DNA of 64,000 bases from Paenibacillus sabinae T27 (GTDB taxonomy: Bacteria > Bacillota > Bacilli > Paenibacillales > Paenibacillaceae), in contig NZ_CP004078.1 of assembly GCF_000612505.1 (NCBI RefSeq), forward strand, positions 519,001 through 583,000. Direction: 5' to 3'. The notes beneath the pieces are model-generated. The model did no database searches. It saw only the letters and a program-made list of their open reading frames with translations, and was not told the DNA's origin. Positions within the stretch are counted from its first letter, which is position 1. Each line of letters begins with the position of its first letter. Below are positions 49,799 to 58,890 of the stretch, piece after piece. The translations under genes and the position numbers were made by a program.

Positions 49799-50207
49799 GG
49801 GAGAACTTATTGCCAACATATCCATCACTTACACTTCCAGAATAGTGGTAATTGTGCGGATTATTTTTATTTGCTATGTTACTATAATTTTTGTAATTTT
49901 CTTCATAACCTTTTTCTTTCCTCCAGATTTGGGTAGTCTGGGGGCTTTTTTGATTGTTTAGGACCGAACAAGTATCAACTTGTCCGGTTCTTTTTTGATT
50001 GGCTTAAAATCATCTGTAAGCGCCCGTATCGGAGATCTTAACGATCAGTTGCAATCATGTTTTTTACATAACAATTTTGTTATGGTGTATATCGTATATA
50101 TTCATTTTACTTATGTAAAAACCTGTTGTATCATCTGGTTATGGCAAGCGGCAAGCGGCAAGTCAATCAAGCAAAGCCAATCCGATTTGAATAAAGGAGG
50201 AACTATT
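49799..50207. other. Intergenic region with two terminators and inverted repeats
   Basis: Terminators at 49919-49952 and 49962-49998. Further on, TTTTTTACATAA (about 50059) and TTATGTAAAAA (about 50112) form a spaced inverted repeat enclosing ATAACAATTTTGTTAT, a possible operator before the EamA gene. Confidence 0.45.
49919..49998 (+). terminator. Two tandem rho-independent terminators
   Basis: First: CCTCCAGA pairs with TCTGGGGG, then TTTTTT. Second: GACCGAACAAG pairs with CTTGTCCGGTTC, then TTTTTT. Related stem sequence (CCGAACAAGC) occurs again at 51178. Confidence 0.8.
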
Positions 50208-51143
50208 GTGAAATATAAGGCTTGGATTTTATTAATATTAGCCAATCTATTTTGGTCTGGTAATATGATTTTCGGGAAATTCAGCTCAAATGAATTTCCT
50301 GCAGTGTGGACAGCTTTTCTAAGATGGGTTGTTGCATTGATGTTACTTATTCCCATTGCCCAAATTGTGGAGAAACCTTCGTGGCTTCAAATATGGAAAA
50401 AAAACCGGGGGATTATCATTTCGTTAGCTGTTTTAGCCATTGTCGTCTATAGCTATCTCATGTATGCTTCCCTACAGTTCACATCTGCAGCGAATGGCGC
50501 TTTAATTAACACTCTCACTCCAGCCTTGATTATGCTCTTTTCGTTGATATTCCTAAGGGAAAAAGTAAGTACCTTTCAGTTCATTGGATTAATCACTTCA
50601 TTTATTGGTGTCCTGATTGTTTTGACTAAAGGAAACCTGCTTCAATTGTTCTTCACCCACTATAACAAGGGCGATGCGCTCATGTTTTTGGCCGTGTTAT
50701 GCTGGACTGCCTATTCATTGGTTGTAAAAAAAGCAAAAGGTATCCCGCCCATTACATTGGTAGCGATGATAGCGATTGTTGGCACTATTCTGTTGATTCC
50801 TTTTTTATTCATGCAACCACTTCAGTATAAGGAAGTAACTTCTTTCGGTATTATGGGGATTATTTATTTGGGTGTGTTCCCGGCAGTCGGCTCGTTTATC
50901 TTTTGGAATCAAGGCATTAAGATGTTAGGAGCGGGTAAAGCTGGCATAACCATGAATTTGCTTCCTGTCTTTACAGCTATAATTGCGGTTATCTTGGGTC
51001 AGGGGCTGGTGATTTCACAAATTGTCGGGGGACTCCTTACGATTGCCGGTATGATATTAACTTCGATAAAACTGAAACAAGTTTCTCCCGAACAGAAACA
51101 AATTTCTCCCGAAAAGAGTATGGCGCCTCAGTTGAATGTATAA
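50208..51143 (+). CDS. EamA/DMT family transporter
   Basis: A 311-residue protein with ten membrane segments in two EamA repeats (NLFWSGNMIFGKFSSNEFPA at the start; AVLCWTAYSLVVKKAKGIPP at the second repeat). EamA proteins export metabolites or amino acids; the substrate is unknown. The GTG start at 50208 has ATAAAGGAGGAACTATT upstream, ideal, while the frame extends back to 49980 without a ribosome site. The hydrophilic tail (QVSPEQKQISPEKS) contains a small repeat. AT-rich like its neighbour at 49013. A terminator follows. Confidence 0.85.
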   Translation: MKYKAWILLILANLFWSGNMIFGKFSSNEFPAVWTAFLRWVVALMLLIPIAQIVEKPSWLQIWKKNRGIIISLAVLAIVVYSYLMYASLQFTSAANGALINTLTPALIMLFSLIFLREKVSTFQFIGLITSFIGVLIVLTKGNLLQLFFTHYNKGDALMFLAVLCWTAYSLVVKKAKGIPPITLVAMIAIVGTILLIPFLFMQPLQYKEVTSFGIMGIIYLGVFPAVGSFIFWNQGIKMLGAGKAGITMNLLPVFTAIIAVILGQGLVISQIVGGLLTIAGMILTSIKLKQVSPEQKQISPEKSMAPQLNV

Positions 51144-51177
51144 TAACTCCTGTAAGGCGATACTAATCAACAAAATG

Positions 51178-51208
51178 ACCGAACAAGCATCGCTTGTTCG
51201 GCCGTTTT
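51178..51208 (+). terminator. Terminator after the EamA gene
   Basis: CCGAACAAGC pairs with GCTTGTTCGG around a CAT-containing loop, then CCGTTTTA. Only 14 bp separate it from the MITE-like element. Confidence 0.78.
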
Positions 51209-51221
51209 ATGTGTGAATGGA

Positions 51222-51440
51222 CTATATAAGATGAACTTGAAAAATGACATCAGGGTAAGGAGTAACGAAGGGGAAGTTTGGAACTGTAGGAGCGATAGCG
51301 ATCGCCTTTGTCTCCGGATTTCATCCGCCAAGAGCAGTTTAAATAAAGAAATCTGGGGACAACAGCGGCCGGAAGTCCAAACATTCCTCGTAGTTACGAC
51401 TGACATCTGATGGAAAAATCTTTAAGTTCATCTTATATAG
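51222..51440. mobile_element. 219-bp MITE-like element with perfect 17-bp terminal inverted repeats
   Basis: CTATATAAGATGAACTT at 51222-51238 is the exact reverse complement of 51424-51440. Sub-terminal parts also pair (GGAAGTTTGGA near 51269 with TCCAAACATTCC near 51377), so the whole unit can fold as one long hairpin. It has no credible coding sequence. It ends one base before the stop codon of the dehydrogenase gene (51442). A target duplication was not resolved; TA is possible. Confidence 0.8.
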
Positions 51441-51441
51441 C

Positions 51442-52485
51442 TTAGAAATTCTCCAAAACAATCTTTCCTATCGACCTTCCGGTCTCCATTTTTTCATGGG
51501 CTAGACGCAGGTTTGCCGCATTGATCGGTTCCAGGCGTTCGGCCAGAGTCGTCTTCAGCTTGCCATTATCGATTAGTTCAGCCAGTCGATTCAGGATATC
51601 GTGTTGTTTGATCATATCTTTGGTCTGGAACATGGCACGGGTGAACATGAGCTCCCATACAAACGTGACACTTTTATAAAAAAGCAGATCCATATCCAAG
51701 CTTCCCGCCTGGGAAGCCTTAGCTACAGGAACGATTGAGCAAATCTTGCCCTGAGGGGTGATGACTTCGGCCATATTCGCAAAATGCTGCACCGTATCAT
51801 TCAGGCAAAATACATAATCCACGGACTCAAACCCAATTTCCTTGAGCTGCGGTGCAAAAGGGCTGTTGTGGTTGATTGTAAAATCCGCACCGTGATCTTT
51901 GGCCCACTGCACTGACTCCGGACGTGAAGCGGTACCAATTACAGTTAATCCCGCTAATTTGGCAAGCTGCGTAGCTATTGATCCTACTCCTCCTGCTGCA
52001 CCGATAATGAGTATGCTTTCGTTTTCCTCTGCGTTATGACTGAGTCCCAAACGATCAAATAGGCCCTCCCAAGCAGTAAGCGAGGTCAGCGGCAGGGCGG
52101 CCGCTTGCGCGAAATCCAGGCTCTTCGGCTTGTTTCCCGCGATGCGTTCATCCACCAGGTGAAATTCACTGTTAGCGCCAGGACGAGTGACACTGCCCGC
52201 ATAAAACACCTCGTCTCCCGGCTTGAACAATTGGCATTCAGGCCCAACCTGCTCCACGATTCCAGATGCATCCCACCCCAAAATTTTCGGCGATTCTGCC
52301 TCATAGTTATTATTCTTGCGAATATCCAGGTCGGCTGGGTTGACTGAGACTGCTTTGACTTTGACAAGCAGATCGCGACCTGTAGGCACCGGTTTTTCTA
52401 TATGCAGATCAACAAGGCTTTCCGGATCGGATAAAGGGAGATACCGATAAGAGCCGACTGCTTTCATGTTTAGGGGATTGCTCAT
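51442..52485 (-). CDS. Zinc-less alcohol dehydrogenase / quinone oxidoreductase family
   Basis: A 347-residue MDR-superfamily enzyme. The N-terminal GroES-like fold (VSVNPADLDIRKN, LGWDASGIVEQVGPEC) is followed by a Rossmann domain with IIGAAGGVGSIATQLAKLAG, the NADPH-binding AxxGxxG-type motif. No catalytic zinc Cys/His set is seen, as in YhdH/ZADH-type quinone reductases of the YodB/HxlR regulons. ATG 52485 has GGAAAGGAAGGAAGAA upstream; an upstream TTG at 52503 is less likely. Divergent from the hxlR-type gene with a shared operator, so quinone or electrophile stress control is likely. The MITE-like element abuts its 3' end. Confidence 0.85.
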   Translation of the reverse strand: MSNPLNMKAVGSYRYLPLSDPESLVDLHIEKPVPTGRDLLVKVKAVSVNPADLDIRKNNNYEAESPKILGWDASGIVEQVGPECQLFKPGDEVFYAGSVTRPGANSEFHLVDERIAGNKPKSLDFAQAAALPLTSLTAWEGLFDRLGLSHNAEENESILIIGAAGGVGSIATQLAKLAGLTVIGTASRPESVQWAKDHGADFTINHNSPFAPQLKEIGFESVDYVFCLNDTVQHFANMAEVITPQGKICSIVPVAKASQAGSLDMDLLFYKSVTFVWELMFTRAMFQTKDMIKQHDILNRLAELIDNGKLKTTLAERLEPINAANLRLAHEKMETGRSIGKIVLENF

Positions 52486-52536
52486 TTCTTCCTTCCTTTC
52501 CAATGGGTTTGTCGTACATACGAATTATATATTGTA

Positions 52537-52555
52537 TACTTACATTAAATAAGTA
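52537..52555. promoter_or_regulatory. Candidate HxlR operator between divergent genes
   Basis: TACTTA-7-TAAGTA inverted repeat at 52537-52555, similar in form to the TACT/AGTA operators of HxlR-family YodB. Confidence 0.7.
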
Positions 52556-52609
52556 CGCATATTTTTATTATATAGTATTAAAAATCATACCATTGGAGGA
52601 GGACGCACT

Positions 52610-52987
52610 ATGGGAGATCGGAGAAACAAATACGGGGGTAAGCCAAACATGGAAAGCTGTCCTGTGGAAACCACTCTGGATGTCATCGGCGGCAAATGGA
52701 AAGGGATTATTCTCTACCAGCTCATTGGCGGAACGAAGAGGTTTAATGAATTCCGGCGTCTCAATCCGGGGATTACGCAGTTTATGCTCACCTTGCAGCT
52801 TAGGGAGCTTGAGCGGGACGGCATCGTTCACAGAGAAGTGTATAAAGAGGTTCCGCCCAAAGTGGAATACTCGCTCACCGATTTTGGCAGGACGCTTGAG
52901 CCGATTATCGTATCTATGAAAAAGTGGGGGGAGACTTATAAAATCAGACTTAAAGATATAAGAACAGAGCAAGAGGAGGATGCTTGA
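52610..52987 (+). CDS. HxlR family transcriptional regulator
   Basis: A 125-residue winged-helix regulator: [20 protein letters not shown] (residues about 17-36) with the conserved Cys before the first helix, then [20 protein letters not shown] and [18 protein letters not shown]. In YodB/HypR the N-terminal Cys senses quinones and disulfide stress; here Cys17 is in that place. ATG 52610 has TTGGAGGAGGACGCACT upstream. It controls, by layout, the divergent dehydrogenase through the palindrome at 52537-52555. A longer overlapping frame at 52503 is rejected. Confidence 0.88.
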   Translation: MGDRRNKYGGKPNMESCPVETTLDVIGGKWKGIILYQLIGGTKRFNEFRRLNPGITQFMLTLQLRELERDGIVHREVYKEVPPKVEYSLTDFGRTLEPIIVSMKKWGETYKIRLKDIRTEQEEDA

Positions 52988-52991
52988 GCAT

Positions 52992-53444
52992 TCAGACGGG
53001 AGACCTGTCAAAATCAACGTCCTCAATAAACTCGATCACTTCACCGTTGGGACTGTAGACCAAGGCGTTTTTCACCACAAGCGGCGGTTCGCCAAGAGAC
53101 ATCTGACTCGGTTCCACACAGGCCTTTGCTCCATGAGCAATGGCTTTTTGATATGTATCGTCTACATCACTCACATAGAAGGCAAAGTGTAACAACGCTC
53201 CATAAGCTACCTCCTCCTCTGACGAGGCTTTTTTACCTTGGGCTGGAATAACGGCTTCATTATCAAAAACTTCGATGCAGGTTCTTCGATCGGGTGAAAC
53301 GAGCATGGAAGCTTCTTTGATCTGGAAGGAGGGCAGACTCCAATAGTGCCCCACCTTAAATCCCAAGACTTCAGTATAAAAGGCAATCGTCCCTTCATAA
53401 TCTTTGGCCTGGATCGCCACATGTGAAAGACCTTTTACGCTCAT
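52992..53444 (-). CDS. VOC (glyoxalase/bleomycin-resistance) superfamily protein
   Basis: A 150-residue VOC protein with two beta-alpha-beta-beta-beta units: GLSHVAIQAKDYEGTIAFYT (residues 4-23; His8 a likely metal ligand), RTCIEVFDNEAV, then ALLHFAFYVSDVDDTYQKAI and YSPNGEVIEFIED. Glu and His ligands fit a lactoylglutathione-lyase-like or dioxygenase-like metal enzyme, but the substrate is unknown. ATG 53444 has AAGGAGAGATATTGA upstream. Its stop lies 5 bp from the stop of the convergent HxlR gene. Confidence 0.82.
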   Translation of the reverse strand: MSVKGLSHVAIQAKDYEGTIAFYTEVLGFKVGHYWSLPSFQIKEASMLVSPDRRTCIEVFDNEAVIPAQGKKASSEEEVAYGALLHFAFYVSDVDDTYQKAIAHGAKACVEPSQMSLGEPPLVVKNALVYSPNGEVIEFIEDVDFDRSPV

Positions 53445-53610
53445 TCAATATCTCTCCTTATCTGTAAGTTGTTAATAGTATAGAAATTTTAATGCGTTAA
53501 ATACATAGGATAAGTAAGAATATATTGATAAAATAGTTATGAAATATAAGTTAATTCAATGGATATGGCTTAATTTATTTACATGATGGAATCAGGGAGG
53601 GCTTAAGGAT

Positions 53611-54045
53611 ATGGATCATCCGATTGATGATATTGATAGGAAAATTTTGCAACTGCTTCAGCACAATGCGCGAATGTCTATTTCGCAAATCAGCAAGGAA
53701 ATCAGCATGTCCCAGCCGTCGGTTAAAGAAAGGATTTTGAAGCTGGAGGATAAAAAGATCATTTCCGGGTATTCCACAGCATTTAATTTAAGCAATCTGA
53801 ATCGGGGGACGACGACTTTTATCCTGTTAAAAACTGAACATTGCCAGGAGCTCGTTGACTTTTGCAGCAAAGCCAGGGAGGTAACCGATTTATATCGGAT
53901 CAGCGGGGAATATAATTATCTGATTAAAGTGCAAACCGCATCGATCGAAGAGCTTGCCGAATTCCAAGACTCTCTTGCTAAACTCGGACCTTCCAAGTCT
54001 CATATCAGTATGAAAAATATATTGGAAAACAGGGTTCTGCTCTAA
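53611..54045 (+). CDS. Lrp/AsnC family transcriptional regulator
   Basis: A 144-residue regulator: IDDIDRKILQLLQHNARMSI (Lrp N-terminus), QISKEISMSQPSVKERILKL (helix-turn-helix), then a RAM-type ligand domain (VTDLYRISGEYNYLIKVQTA). ATG 53611 has CAGGGAGGGCTTAAGGAT upstream. It directly precedes the amino acid ABC operon, with a good promoter between them, so amino-acid-responsive control of that importer is the natural inference. Confidence 0.88.
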   Translation: MDHPIDDIDRKILQLLQHNARMSISQISKEISMSQPSVKERILKLEDKKIISGYSTAFNLSNLNRGTTTFILLKTEHCQELVDFCSKAREVTDLYRISGEYNYLIKVQTASIEELAEFQDSLAKLGPSKSHISMKNILENRVLL

Positions 54046-54091
54046 GATACGATCAATTCCGACAAAACCGATCAAAATTACCAAAAAAATA

Positions 54092-54120
54092 TTGACGAAC
54101 ATTATATGAACATGTAATAT
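54092..54120 (+). promoter_or_regulatory. Promoter of the amino acid ABC operon
   Basis: TTGACG (54092-54097) and TAATAT (54115-54120) are exactly 17 bp apart, 64 bp before the binding-protein start. The AT-rich flank is a plausible Lrp target. Confidence 0.75.
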
Positions 54121-54184
54121 TCAATGTGCTGAAAAAAGATGTTCAATAGATCAGAAAAAAAGAGAAGAGAGAGGGTACATAGCA

Positions 54185-55021
54185 ATGAAAAAATTCAGCC
54201 TGATACTTCTGCTGGCACTGACCGTCATTTTGGTCGCTGCTTGCGGAACAAATGCTAACAACGGCAGTTCGCCTGCGGCCTCACCGTCGCAGAACGCGGA
54301 AGCCGGAAGCGGGGAACAATCCAGTCTGGACGCAATCAAAGCAAGCGGTGTATTGCGGATCGGTACGGAAGGAACTTACGCCCCTTTCACTTTTCATGAT
54401 GCGAGCGGCAAGCTGACCGGATTCGACGTGGAGATTGCAGAGGAAGTTGCCAAACGCCTGGGGGTAAAGGCCGAGTTCGTCGAAACTCAATGGGATGGTA
54501 TTTTTGCCGGAATGGATGCCAAGCGGTTCGACGCTATTTTTAATGAAGTGTCCATTACGGACGAACGCAAAGTGAAATACGACTTCTCCGATCCATACAT
54601 CGTTTCCAAGGCTGTGCTGATCGTCAAGAGCGACAATAACACGATCCAGTCATTTGCAGACCTTAAAGGTAAAAAGGCCGCTCAGTCCCTGACGAGCAAT
54701 CTGGCGGATATCGCAAGGGAGAATGGAGCTGAAATCGTCTCCACCGAAGGTTTTAACCAGGCGATCGATCTGCTGGCTTCCGGACGCGTGGACGCCACGG
54801 TCAACGACGGATTGTCTTATTTGGACCTCAAAAAGCAGAAGCCGGACGCTCCGATCAAAAAGGTTGACGAACAGGCGAACGGTTCACAAAGCGCCGCCGC
54901 TTTCCTTAAAGGCAATGATGAACTGGTCAAAGCGGTCAATGACGCGCTGGCTTCAATGAAGAGCGATGGAACCTACCTGAAAATCTCCGAGAAATATTTC
55001 GGCGAGGATGTATCCAAATAA
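54185..55021 (+). CDS. Amino acid ABC transporter binding lipoprotein (cystine-type)
   Basis: A 278-residue family 3 solute-binding protein. Lipobox LVAAC (Cys20), a Ser/Ala/Gly linker, then GVLRIGTEGTYAPFTFHDAS, GFDVEIAEEVAKRLGVKAEF, WDGIFAGMDAKRFDAIFNEV. The pattern fits TcyA/YxeM-like cystine-binding proteins, though other polar amino acids are possible. ATG 54185 has AAGAGAGAGGGTACATAGCA upstream. First gene of a binding protein-permease-ATPase operon. Confidence 0.87.
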   Translation: MKKFSLILLLALTVILVAACGTNANNGSSPAASPSQNAEAGSGEQSSLDAIKASGVLRIGTEGTYAPFTFHDASGKLTGFDVEIAEEVAKRLGVKAEFVETQWDGIFAGMDAKRFDAIFNEVSITDERKVKYDFSDPYIVSKAVLIVKSDNNTIQSFADLKGKKAAQSLTSNLADIARENGAEIVSTEGFNQAIDLLASGRVDATVNDGLSYLDLKKQKPDAPIKKVDEQANGSQSAAAFLKGNDELVKAVNDALASMKSDGTYLKISEKYFGEDVSK

Positions 55022-55074
55022 CACATGAACCAAGGCTCTATTATGGCCCAAAGTTCAAGAAGGATGTCTGATTT

Positions 55075-55743
55075 ATGGATGACCGTAAAATCCAAATCGT
55101 GATCGATTCTTTGCTGCCCCTGCTTAAAGCCGGGGTGGCTTTTACCGTTCCGCTGACGCTGGTTTCATTCGCTCTCGGCTTGCTGCTGGCGGTTGCAACG
55201 GCGCTGGTTCGGCTGTCGTCATGGAAAATTCCGGTTCTGATCGCCCGCTTCTATGTATGGATCATCCGCGGTACGCCGCTGCTGGTTCAGTTGTTCATTA
55301 TTTTTTATGGACTGCCGAGCGTCGGAATAACGCTGGAGCCGTTTACGGCGGCGGTGATCGGGTTTACGCTAAGTGTAGGGGCGTACGGCTCGGAAATCGT
55401 GCGTGCGGCCATCCTGTCTATCCATAAAGGGCAGTGGGAGGCGGCTTATTCGGTCGGCATGACGCGCATCCAGGCGCTGCGGCGAATTATTCTGCCCCAG
55501 GCCGCGCGTGTATCCGTCCCCCCGCTGGCGAACTCGTTCATTAGCCTGGTGAAGGATACGTCGCTGGCGGCAACGATCACTTATGTGGAAATGTTCCGCA
55601 CAGCGCAGCAAATCGCGGCCGTTACCTATGAACCGCTGCTTGTATACAGTGAAGCAGCAGTCTTTTATCTCGTATTTTGTACGGTCCTGACGGTGCTGCA
55701 AGATTACCTGGAAAAACGTTTGTCCCGCTACTCCGCGGGCTAA
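55075..55743 (+). CDS. Amino acid ABC transporter permease (TcyB-like)
   Basis: A 222-residue HisM/TcyB-type permease. LLKAGVAFTVPLTLVSFALG is the N-terminal helix, ARFYVWIIRGTPLLVQLFII is the family signature, and the EAA loop is GQWEAAYSVGMTRIQALRRI. About five membrane segments. ATG 55075 has AGAAGGATGTCTGATTT upstream. It lies 53 bp after the binding-protein gene and 14 bp before the ATPase gene. Confidence 0.88.
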   Translation: MDDRKIQIVIDSLLPLLKAGVAFTVPLTLVSFALGLLLAVATALVRLSSWKIPVLIARFYVWIIRGTPLLVQLFIIFYGLPSVGITLEPFTAAVIGFTLSVGAYGSEIVRAAILSIHKGQWEAAYSVGMTRIQALRRIILPQAARVSVPPLANSFISLVKDTSLAATITYVEMFRTAQQIAAVTYEPLLVYSEAAVFYLVFCTVLTVLQDYLEKRLSRYSAG

Positions 55744-55757
55744 AGGAGAAATAATAT

Positions 55758-56516
55758 ATGATACGACTGTCTGGCCTGCATAAATCGTTCGGCCCGCTTC
55801 AAGTGCTTAAAGGCGTGGATGTGACGCTAGAGGAAGGCAAGGTTCTTGTCATTATCGGCCCGTCCGGCTCAGGCAAGACAACGCTGCTGCGCTGCTTCAA
55901 TTTACTGGAGGTTCCGGACAAGGGGGACATCTCGCTGGGCGGAATATCGCTAAGTTTTGATGGAAAGAAGCTCCCGAAGAAGGATGTCCTGGCTCTGCGG
56001 CAAAAAACGGGAATGGTTTTTCAGTCCTATAATCTGTTTCCGCATATGACGGCGCTCGGTAATGTCATGGAAGGACAGGTCACCGTCCAAAAGTTATCCA
56101 AGGAGGAAGCGCGCAAGCGGGCTTTGGAGCTGCTGGTTAAAGTGGGGCTTGCGGATAAGGCAGACTCCTATCCCCATCAGCTCTCCGGGGGCCAGCAGCA
56201 GCGGGTGGCCATTGCCAGGGCGATGGCGACGGAGCCGGAACTCCTGTTATTCGACGAGCCGACCTCGGCGCTTGATCCCGAACTTGTCGGGGAAGTGCTG
56301 AAAGTCATCAGGGAGCTGGCATCCGAAGGCATGACCATGGTCATCGTAACCCATGAAATGAAATTTGCCGCCGATGTCGCGGACACGCTGATTATGATGG
56401 ACGGGGGAGTTATTACGGAACAAGGCACGCCGGACCAAGTGCTAAACCATTCATCCAATCCCCGGACCTTGCAGTTTCTGAACCGGTTTGTAGACGATGA
56501 GCGTTCGACAGTCTAA
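55758..56516 (+). CDS. Amino acid ABC transporter ATPase (TcyC-like)
   Basis: A 252-residue ATPase. Walker A GPSGSGKTT at about 36-44, Q-loop FQSYNLFPHMTALGNVM, signature LSGGQQQRVAIARAMA, Walker B LLLFDEPTSALDPE and the H-loop VIVTHEMKFA. A typical HisP/GlnQ/TcyC energiser for the preceding permease. ATG 55758 has AAAGGAGAAATAATAT upstream. Terminator at 56561-56591. Confidence 0.9.
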   Translation: MIRLSGLHKSFGPLQVLKGVDVTLEEGKVLVIIGPSGSGKTTLLRCFNLLEVPDKGDISLGGISLSFDGKKLPKKDVLALRQKTGMVFQSYNLFPHMTALGNVMEGQVTVQKLSKEEARKRALELLVKVGLADKADSYPHQLSGGQQQRVAIARAMATEPELLLFDEPTSALDPELVGEVLKVIRELASEGMTMVIVTHEMKFAADVADTLIMMDGGVITEQGTPDQVLNHSSNPRTLQFLNRFVDDERSTV

Positions 56517-56560
56517 GCGGCGTATTTACGTCTGCATATCCCAGAATCGACCGAATGAGA

Positions 56561-56591
56561 AAATGATGCCCAAGCCGGGCATCATTTTTTG
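56561..56591 (+). terminator. Rho-independent terminator of the amino acid ABC operon
   Basis: AAATGATGCCC pairs with GGGCATCATTT around AAGCC, then a T-run. Confidence 0.88.
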
Positions 56592-56823
56592 TTCTAATAT
56601 AATTTTACCGATTGTTTTTCCAGATTCGATTTTTAATGGGCAAGTTTCAAGTTCGCAGCATTAATCGGCGATATTTTCTCGTGTGAAAACCAAAGAATAT
56701 CATGTAAATATTTGTGAATATTTGAAAAATACCACAACAACCAACGGATATCTGTGTCTATAAATAAGTATGAAAGGGGGACCCAAATCGACATCTGTCG
56801 CACAAATCATTGAGAGGTGAATT

Positions 56824-58221
56824 ATGAAAAAGCTCGTTATGGCTCTTGCCTGTATAACGTTTCTGTTTTTGTTTGCAAGTGTGAGCGTTGGACAGGCCAA
56901 TGCAGATGCTGCCATTCGTCTTTACTTAGACAACCAATTGCTTCAGCCGGAAGTTCCACCCCGTTTGGTAGGGAACACTACAATGGTTCCATTGCGGGTC
57001 GTGTCGGAAGAGCTTGGCGCAAAGGTGTCTTGGAACCAGGCTGACAAGCAGATAACCGTGAAAAAGGACGAACTGGTGCTTCAGCTTTACATCAATAAAA
57101 CCAAAGCCTTTGTTAACGGAGATTCTTATCTATTGGAGACGGCTCCTTTGCTGGTAAAGGGAAATACGTTGATTCCGGTTCGTTTTGTCAGTGAAAATCT
57201 GGGACTGAAGGTTATCTGGGATAAATCAACTCGCTCTGTCAGTCTCATCGATACAGGCGAAGTCGCCGTTTCGGAGAGCCTTCCTGATAAAGCATCTTCG
57301 CCATCGCCAGCAGATGACGGCATTACCGGGAATCTTCCGGTGGTCCACCGGATTGAACGGAGCGAAGACGGGCTGAAGATTGCGGCAGAGGGAGGCAGCA
57401 TCAAACCTGAGGTTAGCGGCTTGTCCGATCCTGAGCGGCTTGTAATTGACATTCCCGGAGCAACCCTGGATCAAATGATGAATGGGGAGAACATGGTACA
57501 GAACGGAGAAATTCCTGTCGAGGATTCGTACATAAACAAGATCCGGTATAATCTCTTCCAGGGCAATCCTTCCGGCGTCAGGATCACAGTCGACCTGAAG
57601 CAAAAAGTACAGTACAATTTGCTGGAAATCCAAGAATTGGGAGAATGGACATTACAATTAAGTCCAATGGATACAGGTACGAAGCAGTATCGGGTTGTTC
57701 TTGATGCTGGTCACGGGGGAACAGACCCAGGAAATACGTCGGTCGGAGGACGCTTCGAGAAGGAATTTAATCTAGATATAGTTTTGAAGCTGGCCAAAGT
57801 TCTGGAGGAAGACCCCAATATTTCTGTCTTTTTGACCAGACAAGACGACACTGCTGTGAAACGGGCAGATCGTGCAACTTTTGCCAATAATCTTAAAGCC
57901 GATATATTCATCTCTATTCATGGCAATAGTTACACGAGGCAGTCTGCTTCCGGAACGGAAACTTACTATACGCGAGATGACAGCAAGGAACTGGCTGATG
58001 TGCTTCATCGGCATATTGTACCGGCTACCGGTTTCATTGACCGGAAAGTACGCAATTCGAACTTTCAGGTGACCAGGGAGACAGTTATGCCGGCGGTGCT
58101 GTGTGAAATCGGTTTTATGTCCAACCCGCAGGAAGAACAGGTGATGTGGGATGAACAATTCCAATTGCGGGTGGCTGAGGCCATAGCAGCCGGTATTAAA
58201 GAATATCTGCAGGTTCCATGA
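56824..58221 (+). CDS. N-acetylmuramoyl-L-alanine amidase with stalk and AMIN domains
   Basis: A 465-residue secreted protein. Signal peptide (1-27, cleavage near ANA-DA), copper-amine-oxidase N-terminal-like stalk domain (about 28-140: RLYLDNQLLQPEVPPRLVGN), an AMIN-type domain (about 175-285), then amidase_3 (about 292-463). Zinc ligands lie in LDAGHGG, GGRFEKEFNL and ISIHGNSY; catalytic Glu in VLCEIGFMSNPQ. It cleaves the bond between MurNAc and the stem peptide in cell-wall remodelling. ATG 56824 has TTGAGAGGTGAATT upstream. Linked to the GerMN lipoprotein 13 bp downstream. Confidence 0.88.
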   Translation: MKKLVMALACITFLFLFASVSVGQANADAAIRLYLDNQLLQPEVPPRLVGNTTMVPLRVVSEELGAKVSWNQADKQITVKKDELVLQLYINKTKAFVNGDSYLLETAPLLVKGNTLIPVRFVSENLGLKVIWDKSTRSVSLIDTGEVAVSESLPDKASSPSPADDGITGNLPVVHRIERSEDGLKIAAEGGSIKPEVSGLSDPERLVIDIPGATLDQMMNGENMVQNGEIPVEDSYINKIRYNLFQGNPSGVRITVDLKQKVQYNLLEIQELGEWTLQLSPMDTGTKQYRVVLDAGHGGTDPGNTSVGGRFEKEFNLDIVLKLAKVLEEDPNISVFLTRQDDTAVKRADRATFANNLKADIFISIHGNSYTRQSASGTETYYTRDDSKELADVLHRHIVPATGFIDRKVRNSNFQVTRETVMPAVLCEIGFMSNPQEEQVMWDEQFQLRVAEAIAAGIKEYLQVP

Positions 58222-58234
58222 GGAGGGGTTCACA

Positions 58235-58792
58235 ATGCGTATAATTAAAACCATTCTGCTGTGCTTCGCCATTGGTTTGACCTTAAGCATAGCGGGTTGT
58301 GGGGATAAAAAAAACGGTACTGGCGGTTCTCACGATCCGGCAGCTTCTTCGCCCGCTACGGCGGCTCCTGCGGCTTCCCCCACTGAAGCTGCTGAGAAGG
58401 AAGAAGCGATTGCAACGTATTACGGGAACGCTGATGCGACTGGTCTCGTCCAAAAGGAAACGGTTATTCGTTATTCCAGAGAAACGGATAAATATCTGGC
58501 TGCTTTGAATGCTCTTAAAACGAGCCCGGAGGAACATATTGTTTCATTATGCCCTAGTACTACCTTCCTGTCTGCCGAACTGAACTCTGGCAAATTGACC
58601 ATTAATTTACACTTGCCGGACGAGGATCGGCTGGGGGCTTCCGGAGAAGAATTGCTGCTGAAAGCTTTGCGTAATACATTGTTCCAATTTAAAGAGGTGG
58701 AAACCTTTGAGGTACTGGTAGATGGACAAAAAGTTGAATCACTGATGGGGCATTTTGACTTGCCTTCTCCGTTTACACGCAGCGAGAATTAA
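58235..58792 (+). CDS. GerMN-domain lipoprotein
   Basis: A 185-residue lipoprotein with lipobox SIAGC (Cys22), an Ala/Pro/Ser-rich linker (to about 65), then a GerMN/sporulation-type domain: IATYYGNADATGLVQKETVI and ELLLKALRNTLFQFKEVETF with VLVDGQKVESLMGHFDL. GerMN domains occur in spore-germination and cell-wall-associated lipoproteins and likely mediate oligomerisation or binding. ATG 58235 has ATGAGGAGGGGTTCACA upstream. Immediately after the amidase gene, as amidase-GerM pairs often are. Confidence 0.83.
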   Translation: MRIIKTILLCFAIGLTLSIAGCGDKKNGTGGSHDPAASSPATAAPAASPTEAAEKEEAIATYYGNADATGLVQKETVIRYSRETDKYLAALNALKTSPEEHIVSLCPSTTFLSAELNSGKLTINLHLPDEDRLGASGEELLLKALRNTLFQFKEVETFEVLVDGQKVESLMGHFDLPSPFTRSEN

Positions 58793-58890
58793 AGGGCTAA
58801 TTAGTTGAAGTACGGTATGTAAAAAAGGGATTTTCTATCGGGTAGCAAAAATCTATTTCGAACTATTAAAGAGAAAAGGACTGAAAAGAG

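Noticed and set aside
51167..51406. 79-codon minus-strand frame inside the MITE-like element
   Set aside because: It lies within a structure defined by inverted repeats and has no ribosome site; more likely a by-product of the repeat than a gene.
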